DNA from: Flavobacterium beibuense
GTDB taxonomy: Bacteria; Bacteroidota; Bacteroidia; Flavobacteriales; Flavobacteriaceae
NCBI RefSeq assembly: GCF_004151245.1
Contig: NZ_JUIW01000010.1
Location: 124,001 to 188,000, forward strand
Direction: 5' to 3'
Length of the DNA: 64,000 nt
Position 1 is the stretch's first letter. The number at the start of each line of letters is the position of its first letter. Shown piece by piece: positions 35,462 through 42,378 of the stretch. The notes beneath the pieces were generated by a model. The model worked only from the letters and a program-made list of their open reading frames with translations. It did not search any database and was not told the DNA's origin. The translations under genes and the position numbers were made by a program.

Positions 35462-36697
35462 TTAAGCACTAATTAATTCGGGTTCGGGTTCCCTTAATAG
35501 TTTGGCAGAAGCTTTATCAATGTCCTCATCTTCAAAAGCTTTTAAATAGGTTTGTGTCATCTGTATGTCATGATGCCCCATAGCCTGACTAATTATATCA
35601 GCCCCTTCTCCTGCTTCTCTTAAGTTAGTTGCAAAACTATGTCTGGCTACATAGCTTGTAACTTTTTTAGTAATCCCAACAGTTTCTGCTATAAGCTTCA
35701 AGTCTTTATTAAACTTTTTCAGCTTCTTCCCTTTTCTTTCCTCAATCTGTTTAGGTCTTAAATCATTTCTCAGGAGTATAGGAAAAATATAGCCTGTAAT
35801 TCTATTCTCTAATCTATACTCATCTAAAATCTGTTGAACAGGTTCAAGTATTTTAATCTTAAAGTTCCCTTTTGTCTTAGACCTTGTATAAACAATATAA
35901 TCCCCTTCTATATTACTCCACTTAAGCTTCATCATGTCATAAAAGTTCATTCCTCTTGTATAATAAGAAAAGAGAAAGAAATTTTTTGCCTCCCTCAAAT
36001 GAGGATGTTTTTCTACATTTAGGTTTTCTATCAGCAATACTTCATCCCTAGTTAATGCCCTCTTAATTCCTTTTCCTTTTAATTTTGAAATTTTATAAGC
36101 AATAAACGGGTAAGCATCTTTTTTTACCACTCCTCTTCTTATAGCATCATTAAATAAAGTTCTAATATCTCTCATTCTAACAGCTATACCCCCATCAGTA
36201 CCTCCTCTAGTTCTTAGATAGTTTTCATACTTTTCTAATAGCTCGGGAGTAATTTCTCTAAACATAAGTTGTTTGTTTTCAATGTATCCAAAGAAAGAGT
36301 TTAATGTGCCTTCATATGTTCTTGCACTGCCTGTTCTTCCTGCTAATTCAAAGTTTTGTATCTTTTCTAAGATAAAGTCTCTCACAGTAATATTTTTATC
36401 CTTCTGCCCTCTAAACCTTTTTTCAAACTGAGCTAAAGTAAAGTCTACTTTTTCTAACTCAAATTCATCTATTATTTTCAGGGCTTCTTCTTTCTTTTGC
36501 AATAGAATTCGGTTTCTTACCCTATAGTTTTTATCCGACTTTTTTAACTCTCCATTAGCCTCATCCCAGTCTTTTTTAAGACACTTAAAGGGCAGGCTAA
36601 TAATCTTTACTTTTCTGTCTTTTATTATTCTTAATACTATAGGGTATAAGCCTTCTGTAGTAGGTTTATTTTTTAGTGTAATTTTTATTGTTGCCAT
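35462..36697 (-). CDS. int: Tyrosine recombinase (integrase) of the element
   Basis: A 411-aa site-specific recombinase. Domains in order: an N-terminal Arm-DNA-binding region (~1-90), a SAM-like core-binding domain (~100-205) and the catalytic domain (~213-395). Catalytic residues are R248 in YYTRGMNFYDM, a Lys in TRSKTKG (K274/K276), R352-H353 in VARHSFAT, H375 in MGHHD and the nucleophile Y384 in TQTYLK. The Tyr in place of the first His of the HxxR box is usual for Bacteroidota integrases. Placed between att repeats in a tRNA gene, it is the likely integration enzyme. It is the last gene of an HTH-initiator-int operon, with 38 bp to the upstream gene. Confidence 0.95.
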   Translation of the reverse strand: MATIKITLKNKPTTEGLYPIVLRIIKDRKVKIISLPFKCLKKDWDEANGELKKSDKNYRVRNRILLQKKEEALKIIDEFELEKVDFTLAQFEKRFRGQKDKNITVRDFILEKIQNFELAGRTGSARTYEGTLNSFFGYIENKQLMFREITPELLEKYENYLRTRGGTDGGIAVRMRDIRTLFNDAIRRGVVKKDAYPFIAYKISKLKGKGIKRALTRDEVLLIENLNVEKHPHLREAKNFFLFSYYTRGMNFYDMMKLKWSNIEGDYIVYTRSKTKGNFKIKILEPVQQILDEYRLENRITGYIFPILLRNDLRPKQIEERKGKKLKKFNKDLKLIAETVGITKKVTSYVARHSFATNLREAGEGADIISQAMGHHDIQMTQTYLKAFEDEDIDKASAKLLREPEPELISA

Positions 36698-36735
36698 TTT
36701 ATATTATATCTTATATAGTGTAAAATCTTTCACTT

Positions 36736-37623
36736 TTAGTTATTAATCAAATACTCAAATTTTTCCTGTAGACTATTAAAAATCATATTTTTTGTTTCTA
36801 ATAACTTATGCTTTTCTAATAGACTGTCAAGCTGATGTTTTTTATTATATCTGGTTGTTGAGCCTTTCTTTTTTAAATGAACATTCCAGTATAAAGGATT
36901 AGTTAATTTATATAGCTCAGCTAAATCTGATTTAGGCTTTACAGAGTCAAAATCATCAATAATCCTCATCTCTGCATATCTTTTTAATAGATAACTAAAC
37001 AAGTTTCTTAACACCTCTTTACATTTAAGATTTTCTAATGTATCTACTCCTAAAGACGTTAACAAGTGTTTGTTTTTGAAAACAATTTCAAACCTTAGAG
37101 TATGTTCTTCACTCCCATACTGTAATTGTTTATCATAAACCTTTATCTGATATTGTGCATGTACGAATCTTTTTAATTCTCCTCTACCAGCATACTTATT
37201 ATTTTCATTATGAAATGCTTCTTTATGCATCAAGACATTATCTTTTATTATTTCTTTGGCCGGAACATCAACATATATGTTTAAACCAAATTCCAAGCGA
37301 GTTATAGACGCAGTGCTAGAAGTTGGCACTTTTTCAGACAGAGTATCAATAGTATTCACTAGATTACAGTAAGTAAAATCATTGTAATTATGTTTACCTT
37401 CATTATTTAAAATATTATTTAGTATGTGAAGTGAGTGTTTAATCTCCGCTGTATTTTCTCTTACAATAATCTCCATATTCTCCAAATTGGCTTTAATAGG
37501 ATATCTACCTTCTTGACTTGCAAGCCGTCTTATCTCATAAGCTTCTGGGAAGTAAACAGGATTCTTTACTACTTCTTCAATCTCCTGCTTGTTGTGATAG
37601 TACAGTCTTATAAAATCAACCAT
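36736..37623 (-). CDS. Putative replication-initiator-like protein of the element
   Basis: A 295-aa protein that resembles phage gene II/X-type or rolling-circle initiators found in Bacteroidota elements. Features include an N-terminal MVDFIRLYYHN strand, a central TRLEFGLNIYVDVPAKEII segment, YQIKVYDKQLQYG, and LRFEIVFKNKHLL...GVDTLENL. A basic C-terminal tail (KKKGSTTRYNKKHQL) follows. An HUH motif could not be located with certainty, so the assignment rests on overall pattern and context. It begins 2 bp after the HTH gene and lies just before int, the order expected for an excision-replication-integration operon. Confidence 0.45.
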   Translation of the reverse strand: MVDFIRLYYHNKQEIEEVVKNPVYFPEAYEIRRLASQEGRYPIKANLENMEIIVRENTAEIKHSLHILNNILNNEGKHNYNDFTYCNLVNTIDTLSEKVPTSSTASITRLEFGLNIYVDVPAKEIIKDNVLMHKEAFHNENNKYAGRGELKRFVHAQYQIKVYDKQLQYGSEEHTLRFEIVFKNKHLLTSLGVDTLENLKCKEVLRNLFSYLLKRYAEMRIIDDFDSVKPKSDLAELYKLTNPLYWNVHLKKKGSTTRYNKKHQLDSLLEKHKLLETKNMIFNSLQEKFEYLINN

Positions 37624-37625
37624 CC

Positions 37626-37913
37626 TTATTTAGTTTTAGCTAAATAATTTTCTACTTCAGAACCCATTTCAAAAACAGAAAGAACTTTACTTCTTTCAAT
37701 CCATTCTTGTAAGCTTTCTTTTTTAAAGTATATCTTCTTACCTCCTGGTTTGTAATAAGCTATTTCATTGTTACTTGTAAGCTTATATATTGCTGATAAT
37801 GAAACCTGAAGATATTCTGCTGCTTCCTCTATGGTAAAGAACTCTTTGCTCAATAAATATTGTCTTTTTACTATAGACTCTATTTCAATTAATTTATTAA
37901 TGATAATTTCCAT
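37626..37913 (-). CDS. Excisionase-like helix-turn-helix protein
   Basis: A 95-aa protein with a MerR/HTH_17-type domain at ~27-80: FFTIEEAAEYLQVSLSAIYKLTSNNEIAYYKPGGKKIYFKKESLQEWI. This is the typical excisionase or directionality-factor fold in Bacteroidota elements. The start MEIIINKLIEIES at 37913 is preferred over 37976, which adds an unlikely leader. It is first in the operon with the initiator-like gene and int, and a cluster of TGTAAGG repeats lies 85 bp upstream. Confidence 0.85.
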   Translation of the reverse strand: MEIIINKLIEIESIVKRQYLLSKEFFTIEEAAEYLQVSLSAIYKLTSNNEIAYYKPGGKKIYFKKESLQEWIERSKVLSVFEMGSEVENYLAKTK

Positions 37914-37996
37914 TAAGATTTGTTTTAATGGATATGCGCATATCACTGTTAATAATGAAGCAAAGAAAGTGTACAAAAAAACCTCCTATCACAAAG

Positions 37997-38038
37997 TGTA
38001 ATGGAGGTGTAAGTATAAGTGTAAGGTAAAATGTAAGG
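37997..38038 (+). repeat. Iteron-like GTGTAA repeats upstream of the excisionase operon
   Basis: GTGTAA-type motifs begin at 37997, 38007, 38019 and 38031 (last copy ATGTAAGG), spaced 10, 12 and 12 bp, close to one helical turn. They lie between the 281-aa gene and the excisionase-like gene. They may bind the initiator, excisionase or integrase. Confidence 0.45.
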
Positions 38039-38041
38039 TTA

Positions 38042-38887
38042 CTATTTTAGATACTTCAGCTTTAATAAATTTAGCTTTCTATCAATCCTATCAAAATATT
38101 CTTTATTTCTATCAGAACCGCGAGATAGTGCAGCATACAAATCTGTGCTTTTTAAAAGCTTTCCCTGCTTATTATAGAAAGAGCAACTCTTTTCTATTGT
38201 CACTGCATTTAAATTGTCAAAAAAGGGTTCTATTTGCTTTAAAAAGTATGCTACTATAGGGTTAGATTTATTAAAAGTAAGTTTTAAAGCTTCATCAGGT
38301 TTCAAACAAGTAAAAACACTGTAAAACATTTCTTCAGGTATCTCAACATCATCAATTAAACCTAATTCATAACCCACCTCATACAAGTCCTCAAAAAAAG
38401 TATTTTTTAAATCTTTATATTGAAAATAAGAACTGCCTCCATACTTTGTTAAAACATTAAATAAAGAATGTTTTTGCTCTGGATAAATTAACCTTAAATC
38501 TTCTATTAAAGAATATAGCTGCTCTGATATTTTATTAAAGTAGAAAGTGTCTTTAGTTTTAGATTTCTGATAGAGTACTTTTAATTGACTAAAGCCTAAA
38601 GCTAAATTAATAGCTTCTTCTCTTGAAAAGTAATCTAAAAGATCTTTTTTCTTATCAAGGACTATAGTAATGAAAAACTTTTCTTTAGTTATCTCGTCAT
38701 AGCTAAATTGAGCATTAGGACCATCTTCAAGCATTTCCGTTTTTAAATAACAACTATGCTCTGTAATAAAAATATAACCTTCTTCTAGTAAATTATTATT
38801 ATTGTAAAATGAAGATATTAAATGATTGATTCCGTCAAAGAATAACAAATCATTAAAAAAATTAAGAGGAGATATGTCTTTGTCCAT
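38042..38887 (-). CDS. Uncharacterised 281-aa protein, element cargo
   Basis: A soluble, mostly helical and charged protein with no signal peptide or membrane segment. The N-terminus is rich in Asn/Phe (DGINHLISSFYNNNNLLEEGYIF). The C-terminal segment KSTDLYAALSRGSDRNKEYFDRIDRKLNLL resembles the ends of unnamed proteins from other Bacteroidota elements, but no function is known. It lies at the right end of the element, upstream of and co-directional with the excisionase-initiator-int operon, and may be a regulator or a replication partner. Confidence 0.65.
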   Translation of the reverse strand: MDKDISPLNFFNDLLFFDGINHLISSFYNNNNLLEEGYIFITEHSCYLKTEMLEDGPNAQFSYDEITKEKFFITIVLDKKKDLLDYFSREEAINLALGFSQLKVLYQKSKTKDTFYFNKISEQLYSLIEDLRLIYPEQKHSLFNVLTKYGGSSYFQYKDLKNTFFEDLYEVGYELGLIDDVEIPEEMFYSVFTCLKPDEALKLTFNKSNPIVAYFLKQIEPFFDNLNAVTIEKSCSFYNKQGKLLKSTDLYAALSRGSDRNKEYFDRIDRKLNLLKLKYLK

Positions 38888-38917
38888 GCAAGCCTATTTA
38901 ACATCAAATATAATAAT

Positions 38918-38938
38918 TGTTTGACCTATGTTTAACCC
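38918..38938 (+). repeat. Right subterminal 21-bp repeat (putative recombinase arm site)
   Basis: TGTTTGACC followed by TATGTTTAACCC. It matches 28985-29005 at 20 of 21 positions in the same orientation, 50 bp inside the right att repeat. Confidence 0.6.
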
Positions 38939-38950
38939 GCATAAAAAACA

Positions 38951-38980
38951 AAAGGCCTTACATTTCTGTAAAGCCTTTTA
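38951..38980 (-). terminator. Terminator supplied by the element behind the tRNA gene
   Basis: On the minus strand AAAGGCTTTACA / TGTAAGGCCTTT closes a GAAA loop, with T-rich sequence after it. It replaces the tRNA terminator displaced to 28798-28824 and is almost the same hairpin as at 35431-35459. Confidence 0.75.
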
Positions 38981-38988
38981 AAAACTGG

Positions 38989-39035
38989 GTGGTCCCACCT
39001 GGGCTCGAACCAGGGACCACCTGATTATGAGTCAG
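38989..39035 (-). repeat. attR: 47-bp tRNA 3' half supplied by the element
   Basis: Identical to 28825-28871. Together with the chromosomal 5' half it rebuilds a full tRNA gene, so integration leaves the tRNA functional. Confidence 0.92.
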
Positions 39036-39063
39036 GTGCTCTAACCAACTGAGCTATAGGACC
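38990..39063 (-). tRNA. tRNA with CAU anticodon (elongator Met or lysidine-modified Ile2)
   Basis: A 74-nt cloverleaf on the minus strand. Acceptor GGTCCTA pairs with TGGGACC. The D arm is GCTC/GAGC, the anticodon arm CCTGA-CTCATAA-TCAGG with anticodon CAT, and the T arm CCTGG-TTCGAGC-CCAGG. The discriminator is A and CCA is not encoded. It lacks initiator features. Elongator Met and Ile2 (CAU, lysidine) cannot be separated safely by eye. It is the integration target of the Cas13b element. Confidence 0.95.
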
Positions 39064-39346
39064 AGTTTTGAGGTTGCAATATTACTACTATTTTTAATTC
39101 AATGCAAATAAATTTAAAGGATTATTTTGTAAAACCGGATAATAAATTTTTATATCCTGATAATGTGAATTTTAATATTTGATAATAATATTCGATTTTG
39201 AGTTATAACTGAAAACTCAATACTGTTAAAAATGAGCCTTGTTTTTTAACAGTTAATTCTGAATTTTAATAATTCTATGGGAAAAACCTGTAAATGAGAA
39301 TATTATATTTGATACTTAAACACATTACTAATTAAAACCAAACATT

Positions 39347-39553
39347 ATGAACGTGAGATTGCTAAAAAACGCTCTATTCGCAGGACTGTTTGTAACTGCG
39401 CTTAGTTTAACTTCATGCGGCGAGAAAAAGGATAAAGACGCTGATATGGAAAATATGGAAAACCATGATGAACACATTGAAGATGTAGATGTGGATGTGG
39501 ATGTTAATGAGGATACTGTAAAAGTAGACGTAGATACCGTTATGGGTCCATAA
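39347..39553 (+). CDS. Small acidic lipoprotein
   Basis: A 68-aa predicted lipoprotein: signal peptide with lipobox ALSLTSC (Cys at residue 24) followed by an extremely acidic, low-complexity tail of Asp/Glu/Val (HIEDVDVDVDVNEDTVKVDV). There are no other domains. It may bind cations or be an envelope stress protein, but no function is known. A TATATTTG box (39304-39311) lies 35 bp upstream and a strong terminator follows, so it is monocistronic. Confidence 0.65.
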   Translation: MNVRLLKNALFAGLFVTALSLTSCGEKKDKDADMENMENHDEHIEDVDVDVDVNEDTVKVDVDTVMGP

Positions 39554-39574
39554 TCTGGATATGAAATTAATAAG

Positions 39575-39600
39575 AAAGCAGCCAATGGCTGCTTTTTTTT
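39575..39600 (+). terminator. Terminator after the acidic lipoprotein gene
   Basis: Stem AGCAGCC / GGCTGCT with T8. Confidence 0.85.
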
Positions 39601-40159
39601 ATTCCTGAAGAAAATGTTCAGAAATTATATTCCATTGTTTGGTGTCGTGTTTAAGTAAATAGAGTCCGTTTACTTCAAACGAGCGTTTGTATTCCTTTTT
39701 TTGATATACCTGCCAAGCCTTTGTAAATTCTTCATGCGATAAATCCCTGTAAGCAACCGTCATGTGAGGGCTAAAATCATTTTCATGATAATGCGTACTT
39801 ATTTCGGGGAAATGTAATGTGATGCTTTTAATAAGTTCTTTTTGTAGTGATAAGAGCTCCTGAGAAACTTCAGGTTTTACATATATTACAGGTGCTTTGC
39901 TGTTATCAAAACAGCCAAATCCGTTTAGGTTTACAGTAAAGTTTTGTGATGCAAGAGCAAGGCTTCTAAACCAATCCAAAAGTTTTTCTTGGTCTTCCTC
40001 ATAAAGTTTAAAAGGAGCTTTAAGGGTAATATGTGGCATTGCCTTAAGTGCCTTTTTACTGTTGTAATGGTTGGCAAAATCAGTTTTAATAGCAGTAACT
40101 TCTTCGCAAATTGTTTGCGGAGGGATTAAAGCTATAAAGTAAAGGTTTTGAAAATCCAT
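39599..40159 (-). CDS. 2H phosphoesterase / 2'-5' RNA ligase-family protein
   Basis: A 186-aa protein with two HxT motifs: MPHITLKAPF (H43, T45) and PHMTVAYRD (H132, T134), about 90 residues apart as in the 2H superfamily. Members are cyclic phosphodiesterases or RNA-end processing enzymes (LigT/ThpR group). The cellular substrate is unknown. It is monocistronic and convergent with the lipoprotein gene. Confidence 0.85.
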   Translation of the reverse strand: MDFQNLYFIALIPPQTICEEVTAIKTDFANHYNSKKALKAMPHITLKAPFKLYEEDQEKLLDWFRSLALASQNFTVNLNGFGCFDNSKAPVIYVKPEVSQELLSLQKELIKSITLHFPEISTHYHENDFSPHMTVAYRDLSHEEFTKAWQVYQKKEYKRSFEVNGLYLLKHDTKQWNIISEHFLQE

Positions 40160-40195
40160 TGTTTTATTTTTTCAAATATACCTATTCCATTAAAC

Positions 40196-40272
40196 ACAAA
40201 ATACAGCTCCTTGTGAGAGCTGTATTTAAAAAGTAGTTTTTGACACAGATGCCGGAGGCAAGGTGTGTCAGG
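40196..40272 (-). terminator. Two tandem hairpins downstream of the SBBP-repeat gene
   Basis: Hairpin AATACAGCTC / GAGCTGTATT (40203-40227) and hairpin TGACACA...TGTGTCA (about 40243-40272). Either could terminate the minus-strand gene ending at 40335. Confidence 0.55.
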
Positions 40273-40334
40273 GCAAAAATAGGGTAAAAAGTTTTTTAGC
40301 AATTATATTTTAACACTTGAGTGTTCCTGTTTAT

Positions 40335-42296
40335 TTAGTTTTTAATTAATCGTACGATTTTTCTTTCTCCACTTTCTTTTTTCAGTTCAAGCATATATAT
40401 TCCCGATTCGTATCCTGAAAAATTGATGGTTGTTTCACCTGCATTCATAGCTCCGGTTCCTACAACACTACCCAGTACAGAATACAGTGTATACTCAAGA
40501 TTAGTATCGGTGCTTATTGTAAGTATGCCGTTAACCGGGTTAGGATATATCTTTGTTTCCGCAAAAGCAAAGGAGTCAGTCTCTAAAACAGCTTCAATAT
40601 CAATGCAGTAAGTCTGGCTGCCACATTCGTTTGTTACGGTAACGCACACACTGTAGTTTCCTGAATCGCTGAAAGTATGTGAAGGATTCTCTTCACCTGA
40701 GGTTGTTTCATCCCCAAAATCCCATTCTATAGTATCATATCCTGATCCGTTGTAGGTAAATGTATAGGCTAACTGGTTTTCACTGTCCTGTTCAAACCCA
40801 AAACTAGGTTGAGGTAATGCACAATTACAATTATCGGTTCCGTATTTTGCTAAAAAGAAATCTGTTCCCGATGATCCGTTTACCAGTGTATCATCACCTA
40901 CATATAGAAAATTTCCAAACCTGCCGCCTACATAGTAGTTGTTAAAACTGTCGGCAGCGAGGCTTTGCCCGTAGTCATAATAGCCCAAGTTGCCTGTAAT
41001 GTTTGTCATTTCTATAATGGTTCCGTCGTTTTTGTTGAACCGGGCAAAGAGCACGTCATAACCCTGATTGGTTTCAATGGCTAACTCTTCGCCCTGCCAA
41101 CTTATAACTCCATAGCCCGTGGTAACTGCTACTTCATTATTATTTATTGTTATACCATAACCCTGACTGTTTGAATTTTCGGTAGAAGCATTGGTTTCCC
41201 ATATTCCTTCTCCACTTTCACTTATTTTTACTAAGAAGGGTGCTGAACCCGTAGTTTCATAGTTAAAAGTCAATCCGGCAAAAGTTTCACCATCTCTTGC
41301 GCCTCCTGTTATGTATATGTTATTTAGTTCGTCTATTGTTAAGTCGTTCAGGTATCCTCCAACTTCATTGCTGCTTTCCAGCTTCCATAAAAAGTCTCCT
41401 TCACTATTAAAACCTGCCAGATACATATTGTTTGTAATAGTTTGACCTCCCACAGTAATTGTACCCTGAGAATCTTTTCGTCCGGCAATATAAAAGTTAC
41501 CGGTGTTATGGTTTCGTACTAATTTATATGTTGGGAAAACGCCAGTAAATTGAATATCTGGTGTAATGGCTTCTGTAAAATTACCGTTAGTGTCATACTT
41601 TAAAATAAAAAAGTTATCCCCTTCAGTAGTGTTTACAAAACTTCCATCGGCATAAGTGCCCGGTGGTAGCATACATAACCAATAGGTATTACCCTGAGCG
41701 TCTGTTTGGATATCTGCCCCTAAGCTGTGGCTCACGGCTTCTGCTAAAGTCACATCTTCAGATTGTGGCATCTTTAGCCATTGCATTTCGCCTGTGTTGT
41801 TGTATTTCAAAAGGAAAAGATTTCTCTTATGCTCATCAGGATTATTAGGATTACCCTGAGGTAATATGGTGTCGGTGTCAAAATGAACCGGATAATTTTG
41901 TGAAGTACGATATACAGTACCACCTACATAGATATTACCCTGAGCATCTGATTGTAAATTTTTGATAAAGTCTTTATCGCCTCCTCCAATAACTTTAGAC
42001 CAGCGAAAATCGCCACTACAGCTATAGCTTGCTATAACATAGTCACGATTGCTGCCGGCATCATATGGGGTAAGGTCCATATCCTCAAGATGTAGTCCGT
42101 TACGGCCTACAGATGCTAAAAAAAATACATTTCCATCGGCATCGGTAACTATAGATTCTGTTTTTTCATCACCCTGAATCTCATTATTGCTTCCTCCGGC
42201 AATACCCCATTGCCAGCTTTGGGAATGTGCAGAATAAGACAGTGCGAACATGGCGATTACAAGTAGTGTGTTAAGTGTAAAGTAGTTCTTTTTCAT
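40335..42296 (-). CDS. Secreted SBBP-repeat/PKD protein with T9SS sorting domain
   Basis: A 653-aa exported protein. A signal peptide (to SAHSQ) is followed by beta-propeller-like repeats of the SBBP type (DADGNVFFLASVGRNG, DAQGNIYVGGTVY, ELNNIYITGGARDG, DSFNNYYVGGRFG). A PKD domain comes next (EWDFGDETTSGEENPSHTFSDSGNYSV gives its core), then a type A T9SS C-terminal sorting domain (IYPNPVNGILTIS...GIYMLELKKESGERKIVRLIK). It should be secreted through the type IX system and attached to the cell surface. The start at 42296 gives the best signal peptide. Role unknown. Confidence 0.88.
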   Translation of the reverse strand: MKKNYFTLNTLLVIAMFALSYSAHSQSWQWGIAGGSNNEIQGDEKTESIVTDADGNVFFLASVGRNGLHLEDMDLTPYDAGSNRDYVIASYSCSGDFRWSKVIGGGDKDFIKNLQSDAQGNIYVGGTVYRTSQNYPVHFDTDTILPQGNPNNPDEHKRNLFLLKYNNTGEMQWLKMPQSEDVTLAEAVSHSLGADIQTDAQGNTYWLCMLPPGTYADGSFVNTTEGDNFFILKYDTNGNFTEAITPDIQFTGVFPTYKLVRNHNTGNFYIAGRKDSQGTITVGGQTITNNMYLAGFNSEGDFLWKLESSNEVGGYLNDLTIDELNNIYITGGARDGETFAGLTFNYETTGSAPFLVKISESGEGIWETNASTENSNSQGYGITINNNEVAVTTGYGVISWQGEELAIETNQGYDVLFARFNKNDGTIIEMTNITGNLGYYDYGQSLAADSFNNYYVGGRFGNFLYVGDDTLVNGSSGTDFFLAKYGTDNCNCALPQPSFGFEQDSENQLAYTFTYNGSGYDTIEWDFGDETTSGEENPSHTFSDSGNYSVCVTVTNECGSQTYCIDIEAVLETDSFAFAETKIYPNPVNGILTISTDTNLEYTLYSVLGSVVGTGAMNAGETTINFSGYESGIYMLELKKESGERKIVRLIKN

Positions 42297-42333
42297 AAAA
42301 ATTAAGTTTATGTTGAGCAATTTCTATAATGAC

Positions 42334-42360
42334 AAAAAGCCGGCAGTTTTACTGCCGGCC
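42334..42360 (-). terminator. Terminator of the large PKD gene
   Basis: Stem GCCGGCAGT / ACTGCCGGC, with a T5 run on the minus strand, 19 bp after the stop of the 1629-aa gene. Confidence 0.8.
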
Positions 42361-42378
42361 AATTGCATTATAATAGTT

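Larger units (their letters stand above)
28825..39035. mobile_element. 10.16-kb tRNA-integrated mobile element carrying Cas13b and its CRISPR array
   Basis: The element is bounded by identical 47-bp direct repeats (28825-28871 and 38989-39035) made of the 3' half of a CAU-anticodon tRNA gene; unit length is 10,164 bp. It carries a tyrosine recombinase, an excisionase-like HTH protein, a replication-initiator-like protein, RadC-like and XRE proteins, unknown cargo and a type VI-B CRISPR-Cas locus. Genes inside are clearly more AT-rich than the flanking housekeeping genes. There are no conjugation genes (relaxase of known type, VirD4, Tra), so it is probably an integrative element mobilised by helpers or by phage-like replication. 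Confidence 0.88.

Noticed and set aside
35036-35476. A 146-codon open frame reading VTDLNLKGI-type repeats after cas13b
   Set aside because: It is the CRISPR array itself. Repeat plus spacer is 66 bp, exactly 22 codons, so each repeat is read in the same frame; the repetitive protein is an artefact.
36736-37623. A conjugative relaxase call for the 295-aa protein
   Set aside because: No clear HUH or relaxase tyrosine motif was found and no mobilisation partners are present, so only a tentative initiator-like label is kept.
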